Below are positions 7,219 through 16,525 of a DNA stretch of 64,000 nt, in pieces. This DNA is from DASSQJ01 sp963730165 (lineage in GTDB: Bacteria; Actinomycetota; Actinomycetes; Actinomycetales; Dermatophilaceae), in contig CAVSQS010000002.1 in assembly GCA_963730165.1 (NCBI GenBank), positions 1-64,000 on the forward strand. Reading direction: 5' to 3'. The notes beneath the pieces are model-generated. The model had not been told where the DNA came from, made no database searches, and saw only the letters and a list, made by a program, of their open reading frames with translations. The position numbers were made by a program, and so were the translations under genes. How positions within the stretch are numbered: the first letter of the stretch is position 1; every line of letters begins with the position of its first letter.

Positions 7219-10155
7219 TCAGCCGGCCCCCGTGCGGGTCGCCCAGGCGGCGAGCTCGACCCGGTTCGCCGTGCCGGTCTTGCGCAGGATGTTCGAGATG
7301 TGGCTGCTCACCGTCTTCTCGCTGAGGAACAGCGCCTCGGCGATCTCGCCGTAGGTCCGGCCTGCGACGACGTGCCCGAGCACCTGCTGCTCCCGCCGCG
7401 TCAGGGACACCGACGCACCCGGTATGGCGTCGGCACCGTCCGGCCCGGGTGCGGCGACGACGTCGAGCCGGATCCGCGCTGACCGCGCCAGCGACTCGAC
7501 CGCGTCGAGCACCGGACGCGCACCCAGCCGTGTCGCGAGGGCGTGCCCGCGCCGCAGCACCTCCGCCGCCCGCCGCCGCTGCTCGGCGCCACCTCCCGAG
7601 AGCAGCGCCTCGCCCGCCCGCCAGCACGCGTACGCCTCGTCCCACGCGAGCTCGGTCTCTCCCAGCAGTGTCACCGCATCGACCCAGGTGTCGGCTGCCG
7701 TCGGGGCGGCTCGCGCACGGGCCACCTCGGCCCGGTACAGGGCGTCGAGCCCGTCGAGCACCCGCCCGTAGACGTCGTCGCGCGGCGTCACGTCCGCGAT
7801 GACGGTCGGGTTCCTCGACACCAGATCGTCAACCCGAGCGAGCACGGGCCTCGGATCGTCCCCCCGGTCGCGCGCCTCCCGGGCGAGGTCCGCCAGGCCG
7901 CGCGCGGCGAGTGGCATCAGCCACTCGCACCCGCCGCCTCTCGGCACCCGGGACGACCTGCCCGCCAGTGCCATCTCCACCGCGCCCTCGGCGTCGCCGG
8001 CCATCACCGACACCGTGGCCCGGCACCAGCACCACGCGACGGTCGGGTCGGTGGCCAGCCCGGGGGTGAGCTCGGTGGCCCGGGCGAGATGGGCCTCGGC
8101 GTCAGGCACCCGTCCCTGGGCCGCGGCGAGCAGGGCCGCCGTCTGTCGGGCCCTCACTTCGCCGAAGGCGGCGTGGTCCGACCCGAGGTGTGCACGGATG
8201 CGGGCCGTGCACTCCTGCGGCCTGCCCGTGATGAAGAGCGCGATGGCCGCACTGTTGTCCAGGAACGTCAGGTAGTGGGGCGCGTCGCCGGCGTGCTGGA
8301 GACGCCGACGGCAGGTCTCGATACGCTCGACGAACATCGTCGTGAATGCGGTGTAGCCGGTCTCCGCCTCGTGGACGGCCGACACGACGAAGATGCACAG
8401 GTCACCGGCCGCCAGTGCCAGGTCGGCCGCGCGGCCAGCGAGATCTCGGGACCGCACCGTCTCCTCGTCGTCCTCGGCCAGGGTCGCCGCTGCACGCAGT
8501 GCGACCGCCCACGACCGCAGGGTCGGCGAGCCCCACGCATCGACCCCCGGCGGAGGGGCCGTCGGGGCGTCGCCGTGCAGCGCCTCCTCGACGAGCGGCC
8601 GGGCCTGCTCCGTCCGCGCTGCCCAGATGAGGTTGTCGGCGTGCGCGCCGAGGGCGAGGCGACGAACGTCGGACCCGGGAGAAAGCTCGGTCAGGCGGAG
8701 CGCCCGGGCGGTGTCCCCGTCGGTCACTCCCCGGGTGAGGTTGAGGAGCAGGTAGTTGCGACGCACGAGGAGCGCGGCGAGCCGCAGCCGCTCGTTCTCC
8801 TCCAGAGCGTCCTCGGCGTCGACGTCGAGCAGGGCGATCAGGCCCTCGACCGCCTCGACCTCGGCGGCCCAGTCGCCTGTCCGGTCCGCGACGGTGCGTA
8901 CCTCGTCGAGCAGCTCCACCCGCTCCCCCGGCCCCAGCGATCCGTCCCCGAGCACGAGTGCCCGGCGCAGCATCCGGAGCTGACCGACCGTGTCGCCGGC
9001 CGTGCGCGCCGAGTCGGCGGCGGCGAACGCCCAGCGGAGGGCCTCCTCGGGACGGCCGGCCAGGTGGTGGTGGTTCGCGACGAGCTCGGCCACCTCCGCG
9101 GAACCCTCGCGTGCGTGGAGCGCGGCGAGTTCCTCGGCGAAGCCTCTGTGCAGGTCGCGGCGCTCGTCGGGGAGGAGGGACTGCTCGAGCACCTCGGCGT
9201 GCAGCGGGTGGTGGAACCAGAGGGCCCCTGCCGGGTCGAGCTCGAGGATGCCCCTGCCGATTCCCTCGCGCGCGGCCGCGGGCACGTCGTCGACTGCGAC
9301 GATGTCCCCGATCCGTCGCAGCTCCTCGGAGTCGGCCGGTCGACCCCCGACGGCCAGGCCCACGCACACCCCGTGGGCGGGAGCGGACAGCCCACGCCCC
9401 AGCTGCTCGACGGCGGAGCGCAGGTGGTCCGCCACGCGGTCGGGGAGCGCCAGGGCCGAGGCGTCCAGGCCACGCAGCAGGAGCGTCGCCAGGTAGGGGT
9501 TGCCGCCGCTGCGCTCCTGCACCTCGTCGACGAGCGAGGTGTGGGCGGGGCCACCGAGCACCCGGGCCGCGTGCTCGGCCATCTCCTCGTGTGACAGCGG
9601 GCCGAGCCACAGGTCGGCGACCCCCGGGAGCCGCCTCGCGCCGGCAAGCCACTGGCTCAGGTGATCCCCGGCGGTGGCCTCACCCGAGCGGAGAGTGAGC
9701 AGCATCGCCAGGTGACGATCGGCGGGACCGGCGAGCAGGTACATCAGCGCGTCGAGGGTCGCGGGATCGGACCACTGCAGGTCATCGACGACGAGGACGA
9801 CGGGTGACTCGGTCGACCGTTCGCTGATCCAGTCGTCGACGACCACGGGAAGTGGGCTCGTGGTGTCGGACAAGTCCGGGCGCTCCTCCGGCCTGAGCGC
9901 CCGCACCGCGCTCCGCAGCCCGAGGAGCGGCACCGACACCGACGTCAGCGGCAGGCACGCCCCCGGGAGGACCAGGACGTCGTCACCGGCCGCCTGGCAG
10001 GCGGCCCGCACCAGCGTGGTCTTCCCGATTCCGGCGTCGCCCTCGACGATCACCGCCCCGAAACGACCGTCCACGGCACCCCGGACGAGCTCCGCGAGCA
10101 CTCCCAGCTCGCCGTCCCGTCCCACCACCGGGAGAGCCGCTCTGGGGGCGGTCAC
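7219..10155 (-). CDS. LuxR family STAND/AAA ATPase regulator (copy 1, MalT/LAL type)
   Basis: A 978-residue large ATP-binding LuxR regulator. An N-terminal P-loop (GDAGIGKTT, about 39-47) and Walker B (VVLVVDDLQWSD, about 117-128) form the ATPase. A long helical TPR-like middle is presumably the signal-sensing scaffold. The C-terminal LuxR helix-turn-helix contains LTRREQQVLGHVVAGRTYGE and KTVSSHISNILRKTG. Proteins of this class act as ligand- and ATP-dependent transcription activators. It starts at GTG 10155, overlapping the stop of the second copy by four bases, and is the third gene of the array. The effector is unknown. It is closely related to copy 2, with near-identical DNA in the helix-turn-helix. 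Confidence 0.9.
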   Translation of the reverse strand: MTAPRAALPVVGRDGELGVLAELVRGAVDGRFGAVIVEGDAGIGKTTLVRAACQAAGDDVLVLPGACLPLTSVSVPLLGLRSAVRALRPEERPDLSDTTSPLPVVVDDWISERSTESPVVLVVDDLQWSDPATLDALMYLLAGPADRHLAMLLTLRSGEATAGDHLSQWLAGARRLPGVADLWLGPLSHEEMAEHAARVLGGPAHTSLVDEVQERSGGNPYLATLLLRGLDASALALPDRVADHLRSAVEQLGRGLSAPAHGVCVGLAVGGRPADSEELRRIGDIVAVDDVPAAAREGIGRGILELDPAGALWFHHPLHAEVLEQSLLPDERRDLHRGFAEELAALHAREGSAEVAELVANHHHLAGRPEEALRWAFAAADSARTAGDTVGQLRMLRRALVLGDGSLGPGERVELLDEVRTVADRTGDWAAEVEAVEGLIALLDVDAEDALEENERLRLAALLVRRNYLLLNLTRGVTDGDTARALRLTELSPGSDVRRLALGAHADNLIWAARTEQARPLVEEALHGDAPTAPPPGVDAWGSPTLRSWAVALRAAATLAEDDEETVRSRDLAGRAADLALAAGDLCIFVVSAVHEAETGYTAFTTMFVERIETCRRRLQHAGDAPHYLTFLDNSAAIALFITGRPQECTARIRAHLGSDHAAFGEVRARQTAALLAAAQGRVPDAEAHLARATELTPGLATDPTVAWCWCRATVSVMAGDAEGAVEMALAGRSSRVPRGGGCEWLMPLAARGLADLAREARDRGDDPRPVLARVDDLVSRNPTVIADVTPRDDVYGRVLDGLDALYRAEVARARAAPTAADTWVDAVTLLGETELAWDEAYACWRAGEALLSGGGAEQRRRAAEVLRRGHALATRLGARPVLDAVESLARSARIRLDVVAAPGPDGADAIPGASVSLTRREQQVLGHVVAGRTYGEIAEALFLSEKTVSSHISNILRKTGTANRVELAAWATRTGAG

Positions 10156-13067
10156 GACTGCGCCATCCGTTGCGCCCAGGCGGCGAGCTCGACCCGGTTC
10201 GCCGTGCCGGTCTTGCGCAGGACGTTCGAGATGTGGCTGCTCACCGTCTTCTCGCTGAGGAACAGCGCCGCCGCGATCTCGCCGTAGGTCCGCCCCGCCA
10301 CGACGTGCTCGACCACCTCACGCTCGCGCGGCGTCAGCGCCACGCCGTCGGACGGCACCGCCGCAGCGCGCCCGCCGTCCGAGGACCGCACCACGTCGAG
10401 CCGGATCCGGGCCGAGCGGGCCAGCGCCTCCACCGCGTCGAGCACCGGACGCGCACCCAGCCGCGTCGCCACCGCGTGCCCGCGCCGCAGCAGCGCCGCC
10501 GCCCGCCGCCGCTCCTCACCGCCACCCGACGCCAGCAGCGCCTCCGCGGCGCGCCAGCACGCGTACGCCTCGTCCCACGGCAGCCCCGCATCGCCCAGCA
10601 GCGTGGCCGCGCGCTCCCACCGCGCCGGTGCGTCATCGAGCAGGCCGGCCCGCGCGGTCTCGGCCTCGTACAGGGCGTCGAGGGCCTCGATCATCAGCGC
10701 GTAGAGCCCGGTCCGGTCGTCACCGTCGAGGAGCGGATGGGGCACCTCCTCGCGCAACGACGCCAGGCGGGCACGGTGCCGCTGCGGGTCGCGGCCCGCG
10801 TCGAGGTCGGCCCGCGCGAGGTCCGCGAGCGCCCGGGCCGCCAGCGGCGCCAGCCACTCGCAGAAGGTGAAGTTCGCACCGGGAGCCCGCATCCCGGGGA
10901 ACGCCGCCGCCAGCGCCCCTTCGGGGTCGCCGCCGAGGAGCAGGACGGTCGCGGCGGCGGTCGGCCCGTGGAACTGGGGCGAGGAGAGCCGGTCGGGCAC
11001 GAGCTCGTCGGCCCGGGCCAGGTGCGCCGCGGCCTCCTCGGCCCGGCCCTGCTGGGCGGCGAGCATCGCCGCGGTGAGCCGGCCCAGGTAGCTCGCGGTG
11101 ACGCCGCCCGCGGAGCCCAGGGCCACCCGCAGCCGCGCCACCGTCGCCTCGACGTCGCCGGTGACGTAGAGGTCCGGGGACAGCCCCGCCGAGAGCCAGG
11201 CGAGGCTGGCCTGCGGCGCGCCCGACTCCTCGAGGAGCCGGCGACCGCGCTCGTGCGCCGCCACCCACTCCGGGCCGTACTCGCTGAGCAGGTTCGCGTG
11301 CCAGAAGGTCGCGTGGAGGATGCCGGGGCCGTCCCGTTGCGGCACGGCGAACTCGTACGCGCGCTCCACCAGGCCGTCGGCGTCGACGTCCTCCTCGTGC
11401 GCGAAGGTGGCGAGCATGAGGCGCTGACCGTAGGCGTAGGCGCGGGCCCGGGCCCACTCGTCGACGTCCTCCCCGGGGTCGGCGGGCCCCTGCTCGGCGT
11501 ACCGGAACGCCTCCAGCCCGACCTCCCGGCCTCGCTCCTCCTCCCCCGCCCACAGGAGCACCCGCGAGTACTCGGCCAGCACGAGGGTGCGCTGCCAGGT
11601 CCCCGGGTGGTCGGCGGTCAGGGCGACCGCGCGCTCGAGGTTCTCCACGGGCTGCCCGTGTCCGAGCCGGAAGCGCAGCTGCGCCCGCCACGCGTCGAGG
11701 GCGGCCACCCGGAGCGGGTCGAGCTCGGTGTCGACGCCCTCGAGCAGCGCCTCGACCGCCCCGAGCTCCTCGTCCCACTCCCCCAGCTCGCGCGCCGCCA
11801 GCCGGAGGTCCTCGAGGAGGTCCTCGAGGGGCTCGACGGCGTCGGGGACCTCTCGGTGCAGGTCCACGGCGCGCCGCAGCATCCGCAGGACCCCGACGAG
11901 GTCGCCGGCCGCGTCGAGCGCGTCCGCCGCGACGAGCGCCCAGTCGTAGGCGTCGGCCACCTCGCCGGCGAGCAGGTAGTGGTCGGAGACGGTCTCGGCG
12001 AGGTCCGCGTCCAGTCCGTCCTCGACGTCCGCCTCGTAGCCCGCCGCGAAACCGGCGTGCAGCAGGCGGCGCTCGTCGGCGGCGACGCGGTCGTGGAGCA
12101 CCTCGGGCAGGAGCGGGTGGTGGAACCAGTACGCACCGTCCTCACCGATGTCGAGGATGCCGGCCCCGGCGGCCTCGGCGAGGGCCGGCTTCGGGTCCGC
12201 GACGTCTGCGATGTCCGCGACGCGGGCCAGGGCGCGGCCGCCGGCCGGTCGGCCACCGACGGCGAGGGTGAGGGTCAGCCGACGGGCGTCCTCCGACAGC
12301 TCGCGCCAGCTGCGCAGGGCCGCCGAGCTCAGCTCCTCGGGCAGGTGGCCCGGGAGCGAGGTGCTCGCCGGGTCCACGCCCTCGACGAGGAGGCGCACGA
12401 AGTACGGGTTGCCACCACTGCGGCGGTACACCTCGTCGACGAGCGGGGCGTGAGCCGCGCCGCCGAGCAGGGACTCGACCACCTCGGCGACGTCCTCGCG
12501 CCCCAACGGCCCCAACCGCACCTCGACGAACCCGGGCAGGCGGCGGGCGTCGGCGAGCCACCGGTGCAGCGGGTGGTCCGGCCCGAGCTCGCCGCTGCGC
12601 ACGGTGAGGAGCAGGGCGAGCGCCCGCTCGGCCGGACCGGCGAGCACGTACATCAGCGCGTCGAGGGTCTCCTCGTCGGCCCACTGCAGGTCGTCGACGA
12701 CGAGGACGACAGGGCGCTCCCGGGCCAGGTCGGTGAGCCACTCGTCGACCGCCACCGGCAGACGAGCACCCTCCACGCCCGCGGCGAGGAAGGCCGGTCG
12801 CTCATCCGGCGGGAGCCCCCGGACGGCGCTCCTCAACGCGAGCAGCGGCACCGACACCGACGTCAGCGGCAGGCAGGTCCCGGGCAGCACGAGCACGCCG
12901 GCGCCGGTCCCCTCGGCTGCCGCCCGCACGAGCGAGGTCTTGCCGACGCCCGCCTCACCCGCGACGACGACCGCGCCGAAGCGCCCCTGCTCGGCGCCGG
13001 CGAGGAGGTCGGCGAGCACCGTCTGCTCGCCGACCCGACCCACGAGGGCCGCGTCCGACGAGCTCAC
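10152..13067 (-). CDS. LuxR family STAND/AAA ATPase regulator (copy 2)
   Basis: The middle of three paralogues, 971 residues from GTG 13067. That start gives a four-base GTGA overlap with copy 3; an upstream GTG at 13094 would add nine residues and lengthen the overlap. It has a Walker A GEAGVGKTS near the N-terminus, Walker B VVLVVDDLQWAD, a long TPR-like helical region, and a C-terminal LuxR domain (LTPREREVVEHVVAGRTYGE, then KTVSSHISNVLRKTG). The helix-turn-helix DNA at 10174-10269 matches 7241-7336 of copy 1 with one difference by eye. Translational coupling implies that all three are made together and may regulate as mixed oligomers, which is inference. Confidence 0.9.
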   Translation of the reverse strand: MSSSDAALVGRVGEQTVLADLLAGAEQGRFGAVVVAGEAGVGKTSLVRAAAEGTGAGVLVLPGTCLPLTSVSVPLLALRSAVRGLPPDERPAFLAAGVEGARLPVAVDEWLTDLARERPVVLVVDDLQWADEETLDALMYVLAGPAERALALLLTVRSGELGPDHPLHRWLADARRLPGFVEVRLGPLGREDVAEVVESLLGGAAHAPLVDEVYRRSGGNPYFVRLLVEGVDPASTSLPGHLPEELSSAALRSWRELSEDARRLTLTLAVGGRPAGGRALARVADIADVADPKPALAEAAGAGILDIGEDGAYWFHHPLLPEVLHDRVAADERRLLHAGFAAGYEADVEDGLDADLAETVSDHYLLAGEVADAYDWALVAADALDAAGDLVGVLRMLRRAVDLHREVPDAVEPLEDLLEDLRLAARELGEWDEELGAVEALLEGVDTELDPLRVAALDAWRAQLRFRLGHGQPVENLERAVALTADHPGTWQRTLVLAEYSRVLLWAGEEERGREVGLEAFRYAEQGPADPGEDVDEWARARAYAYGQRLMLATFAHEEDVDADGLVERAYEFAVPQRDGPGILHATFWHANLLSEYGPEWVAAHERGRRLLEESGAPQASLAWLSAGLSPDLYVTGDVEATVARLRVALGSAGGVTASYLGRLTAAMLAAQQGRAEEAAAHLARADELVPDRLSSPQFHGPTAAATVLLLGGDPEGALAAAFPGMRAPGANFTFCEWLAPLAARALADLARADLDAGRDPQRHRARLASLREEVPHPLLDGDDRTGLYALMIEALDALYEAETARAGLLDDAPARWERAATLLGDAGLPWDEAYACWRAAEALLASGGGEERRRAAALLRRGHAVATRLGARPVLDAVEALARSARIRLDVVRSSDGGRAAAVPSDGVALTPREREVVEHVVAGRTYGEIAAALFLSEKTVSSHISNVLRKTGTANRVELAAWAQRMAQS

Positions 13068-15988
13068 GAGACACGCTCCCGCCGGCGCGCCCACTCCGCG
13101 AGCTCGACCCGGTTCGCCGCACCCGTCTTGTCGAGGATGTGGGAGATGTGCGAGCTGACCGTCTTCTCGCTGACGAACAGCGCCTCCGCGATCTCCGCGT
13201 AGGTCCGGCCGGCCACGACGTGCTCGAGCACCTCTCGCTCACGCCGGGTCAGTGCCGAGGTCCCCGTCGCGACGGCGTCACCCGGTGCGTAGACGACGTC
13301 GAGCCGGATGCGCGCCGCGCGGGCCAGCGACGCGATCGCCTCACGGTCCGGACCCGCCCCGAGCCGCTCGGCCAGCGCGTGGCCGCGCCGCAGCGTCGCC
13401 GCGGCGCGGCGCCGCCCTTCGGCCGTCCCGCCGGCCAGCAGCGCCTCCCCCGCCCGGCGGCACGCGTAGACCTCGTCCCAGACGAACCCGACCCCCCCGA
13501 GCAGCTCCTCGGCGCGGAGCCAGCGGTCCGGGCCGTGGTCGAGGAGCCCGGCCCGCGCCGCCTCGGCGTCGTAGAGCGCCTGCAGCGCCTCGAGGCGAGC
13601 CGCGTAGGACCTCGAGCGCACGCCGAGGTCGCGCAGCACCTCGGGGAACTCCTGCCGCACCTGCTCGGCCCGGCGCCGGTTCGCCACCGGGTCCCGGCCC
13701 GCGTCGAGATCGGCCCGCGCGAGGTCCGCGAGCGCCCGGGCCGCCAGCGGCGCGAGCCACTCGCACCGGGTCGGGTGGACGCCCGGGCCACGCATCCCCG
13801 CCAGCGCGATGTCGAGCGCCCCCTCGGCGTCACCGCCGTAGAGGCGGACGTGCGCGGTGCCGGCAGCGGCGGACAGGTTGGGATGGGCGAGCGGGTCCTC
13901 GATGAGCTCCCATGCGCGGGCCAGGTGGGCCTCGGCCTCCGCCTGACGGCCCTGCGAGGCCGCGAGCAGCGCGGCCCCCATCCGGGCCATGTGGTTGCCC
14001 GACGCCCCGATGTCCGACCCGAGGGCCACCCGCAGCCGGGCGAGGCAGGTCTGCACCCGCCCGAACGTCCAGTAGTCCTCCGCCACGGCGGCGCTCAGCC
14101 ACGCGACGAAGCGCTGCGGCATGTGCAGCGACTCCATCCGGCGTGCGCCCGCATCGAGCAGCGCCGCCCACTCGAGCCCGACGTCGGTCACGGCGTTGGC
14201 GTGCCACATGATCACGTGGACCATGAGCGCGGCGTCCCCCGCGGCGGCGGCCGCATCGGCCGCCCGGGGGCCCGCCCCTGCCGCGGTGACGTCGTCGCCC
14301 TCGAAGGCCGCGAGCATGAGGACCTGCGCCCAGGCGAAGGCCCCGGCCCGTGCCCACTCGTCCTCGTCGTCCTCGTCGTCCTCGTCCGGGCCGCGGGGCC
14401 GGGCGCCGCTGCTCTCGGCGGCGTCCACGGCCTCCCTCACGAACGACCGGGCCTGCTCGACCTCCCCCGCCCACAGGAGCCGGCGCGAGTGCTCGGCCGC
14501 GACGACGACGCGTTGCCAGGTCCCGGTGCACCCGGCACTCAGCTCGAGCGCGCGGGTCAGGTCCTCGGCCTCCTCCATGCCCAGCCGCGACCGGACCAGC
14601 CCTCGCCACGCGAGCAGCACGGCGACCCGCAGCGGCTCGACGCGCTCGTCGACGACGTCGAGCAGGGCCTCGACCGCAGCGAGCTCCCCCTCACCGTCAC
14701 CCTCGTCCCGGGCCGCCCGACGGATCTCCTCGAGGACGACGGCGAGGGGCCTCGCCGGACTCTCGAGCCGGCCGTGGAGGTCGGCGGCCCGACGGAGCAT
14801 CCGCAGCTCACCGGGGCGGTCATGGGCCCCGGCCCGGGCGTCGGCGGCGGTGAGGGCCCAGCGATAGGCGGCCTCCGCGTGGCCGGCGAGCAGGTGGTGG
14901 TCGGAGATCGTCTCGGCGAGCTCCGAGGTCAGGCCGTCCTCGGCGTCCTGCTCGTAGCCCGCTGCCACGCCCGCGTGGAGCACCCGCCGGTCCGCCGCGG
15001 GGAGGGAGGCCTCGAGCGCCTGCGCCTGCAGCGGGTGGTGGAACCAGTACCCGTCGTCGCGGTCCTCGAGCATCCCGGCGGCCACGGCCTCGGCGAGCAC
15101 CGGCCCGGGGTCGTCGACCGCGGCGACCCGGACGGCGCGCGCCAGGGCCCGCCCGGAGGCCGGGTGTCCACCCACGGCGAGGGCGAGCAGCATCCGGCGG
15201 GCCGGCGCCGAGAGCGTCTCCCACGGACGCAGGACGGCGTCGCTCAGCGCGGCGGGCAGGTGCGGCGGCAGCGACGTCGCGGAGGGGTCGAGGCCGTCGA
15301 CGAGCAGCCGGACGAGGAGCGGGTTGCCCCCGCTGCGGTCGTGGACCTGCTCGACGAGCGAGGAGTGCGGCGGCTCCCCGAGCAGCAGCTCGACCTGTGC
15401 TCCGACACCGTCACGGGTCAACGGCCCGAGCACGAGCTCGCCGAAGCCCGGCAGCCGGCGGGCGTCCGCCAGCCACCTGCGCACCGGATGGAGCACGCCG
15501 ACCTCGCTCGTGCGGATGGTCAGCAGCACCGCCAGCGCCCGCTCCGCCGGCCCGGCGAGGACGTACGTCAACGCGTCGAGGGTCGCCTCGTCGGCCCACT
15601 GGAGGTCATCCAGCGTGAGGACGACCGGCTGTGACCGGGCCCGCTCGCAGAGCCAGTCGTCGAACGCCACGGGCACCGGCACGGGGGTGCCCCCTGCGCC
15701 GACCGGTATCGGCGCGAGCGCCGCGGGGCGCTCCTGCGGCGCCAGCGCCCGTACCGCACTGCGCAGGCCGAGCAGTGGGACGCCGAGCGACGTCATCGGC
15801 AGGCAGCTCCCGGGGAGGACGAGCACGCCCTCGCCGGCCCGGTCGCGCGCGGCCCGGACGAGCGTCGTCTTCCCGATACCGGCATCGCCCTCGACCGCCA
15901 TCGCCCCGAACCGGCCGTGCTGTGCCCCACGCACGAGATCCGAGACCCTCCCCAGCTCGTCCGCCCGCCCGACCACGGCCGATGCCAT
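13064..15988 (-). CDS. LuxR family STAND/AAA ATPase regulator (copy 3, first in operon)
   Basis: The promoter-proximal paralogue, 974 residues from ATG 15988, with a GGGAG ribosome site. The frame stays open far upstream, but homology to the other copies begins at ASAVVGRADELG. It has Walker A GDAGIGKTT, Walker B VVLTLDDLQWAD, a helical repeat middle and a C-terminal LuxR domain (LTRREREVLEHVVAGRTYAE, KTVSSHISHILDKTG). A run of acidic residues (EDDEDDEDE) sits in the sensor region. It diverges from the exported-peptide gene at 16163; three direct repeats and a stem-loop lie between them. It probably controls its own operon and that peptide gene, as an inference from context. Confidence 0.9.
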   Translation of the reverse strand: MASAVVGRADELGRVSDLVRGAQHGRFGAMAVEGDAGIGKTTLVRAARDRAGEGVLVLPGSCLPMTSLGVPLLGLRSAVRALAPQERPAALAPIPVGAGGTPVPVPVAFDDWLCERARSQPVVLTLDDLQWADEATLDALTYVLAGPAERALAVLLTIRTSEVGVLHPVRRWLADARRLPGFGELVLGPLTRDGVGAQVELLLGEPPHSSLVEQVHDRSGGNPLLVRLLVDGLDPSATSLPPHLPAALSDAVLRPWETLSAPARRMLLALAVGGHPASGRALARAVRVAAVDDPGPVLAEAVAAGMLEDRDDGYWFHHPLQAQALEASLPAADRRVLHAGVAAGYEQDAEDGLTSELAETISDHHLLAGHAEAAYRWALTAADARAGAHDRPGELRMLRRAADLHGRLESPARPLAVVLEEIRRAARDEGDGEGELAAVEALLDVVDERVEPLRVAVLLAWRGLVRSRLGMEEAEDLTRALELSAGCTGTWQRVVVAAEHSRRLLWAGEVEQARSFVREAVDAAESSGARPRGPDEDDEDDEDEWARAGAFAWAQVLMLAAFEGDDVTAAGAGPRAADAAAAAGDAALMVHVIMWHANAVTDVGLEWAALLDAGARRMESLHMPQRFVAWLSAAVAEDYWTFGRVQTCLARLRVALGSDIGASGNHMARMGAALLAASQGRQAEAEAHLARAWELIEDPLAHPNLSAAAGTAHVRLYGGDAEGALDIALAGMRGPGVHPTRCEWLAPLAARALADLARADLDAGRDPVANRRRAEQVRQEFPEVLRDLGVRSRSYAARLEALQALYDAEAARAGLLDHGPDRWLRAEELLGGVGFVWDEVYACRRAGEALLAGGTAEGRRRAAATLRRGHALAERLGAGPDREAIASLARAARIRLDVVYAPGDAVATGTSALTRREREVLEHVVAGRTYAEIAEALFVSEKTVSSHISHILDKTGAANRVELAEWARRRERVS

Positions 15989-16031
15989 CGACTCAGTCTC
16001 CCAAGACAGGGCCCGAACGGTCCATGGCACA

Positions 16032-16083
16032 TCTGAGGGGTCCGTCCGGCTTCTGAGGGGTCTGCGCGCGCTTCTGAGGGGTC
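16032..16083. promoter_or_regulatory. three 11-bp direct repeats, candidate operator
   Basis: The motif TCTGAGGGGTC occurs three times without mismatch at 16032-16042, 16052-16062 and 16073-16083, spaced 20 and 21 bp apart (about two helical turns). They lie in the 174-bp gap between the divergent LuxR-AAA operon and the exported-peptide gene. Regularly phased G-rich direct repeats resemble how MalT-type activators arrange their boxes, so binding by one of the adjacent LuxR proteins is a reasonable inference. I did not find the motif elsewhere in the window by eye. Confidence 0.7.
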
Positions 16084-16117
16084 GCGCCCGATGTGGGCCC
16101 CCCGCGCCCGGCGCGAC

Positions 16118-16149
16118 GGTGGAGGTGTCGGAAACACCGACACCCCACC
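16118..16149 (+). promoter_or_regulatory. 13-bp stem-loop just upstream of the exported-peptide gene
   Basis: GGTGG plus GGTGTCGG (16118-16131, with A16123 bulged) pairs with CCGACACC plus CCACC (16137-16149) around the loop AAACA. The inner 8 bp are perfect. The AGGAGG ribosome site follows at 16152-16157 and ATG at 16163. It could be an operator dyad, or a 5-prime UTR hairpin controlling translation or mRNA stability; the sequence does not decide between these. Confidence 0.65.
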
Positions 16150-16162
16150 TCAGGAGGACACC

Positions 16163-16414
16163 ATGTACCGGACCCAGCTCCGCACCGCCGGCCTCACCGC
16201 GGGCCTGCTGCTCACCACCGTCCTGGCCGCCCAGCCGGCCACCGCCTGGGTCGACCCCGGCCCCCTGGCCCAGGCCCCCGCCGTCACCACCGAGACCGAG
16301 GCCCACCTCCTCGGCACCTGCCCCCTCCGTCGGGTCGACACGCAGCTCGTCCGCTGCGACGACCTCACCGGAGGCAACGCCACCGCCCCGGCCCACGTGC
16401 CCGAGCGGCGGTGA
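16163..16414 (+). CDS. small exported peptide, function unknown
   Basis: An 83-residue precursor with a clear Sec signal peptide: a positively charged start (MYRTQLRT), a hydrophobic core (LTAGLLLTTVLAA) and an AxA cleavage site after PATA (about residue 28). The predicted mature peptide of about 55 residues has two cysteines (GTCPLRRVDTQLVRC), which could form one disulfide. A strong AGGAGG ribosome site lies six bases before ATG. It is divergent from the LuxR-AAA operon and followed by two very stable hairpins. I recognise no family. The context suggests it is a target of those regulators, possibly a signal or surface peptide, but this is inference. Confidence 0.7.
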   Translation: MYRTQLRTAGLTAGLLLTTVLAAQPATAWVDPGPLAQAPAVTTETEAHLLGTCPLRRVDTQLVRCDDLTGGNATAPAHVPERR

Positions 16415-16451
16415 GGGAGCGCCCGTCCTGGAGGCGGGGCGGGCGCCCCAC

Positions 16452-16486
16452 GGGGCCCGGGTATCCGTCCTTTGTACCCGGGCCCC
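16452..16486 (+). terminator. 12-bp perfect hairpin after the exported-peptide gene
   Basis: GGGGCCCGGGTA (16452-16463) pairs perfectly with TACCCGGGCCCC (16475-16486) around an 11-base loop, 38 bases past the stop of the peptide gene. There is no T tract, as is common for actinobacterial terminators. Confidence 0.7.
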
Positions 16487-16525
16487 GCTCGCGCGTCCGG
16501 CACGGCCGGACGACCCGGAGGGGCA

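Noticed and set aside
10170..13202. Open frame of about 1,000 codons on the plus strand
   Set aside because: It lies antisense to LuxR copy 2 and consists of low-complexity Arg/Pro/Gly/Val-rich translation with no domain.
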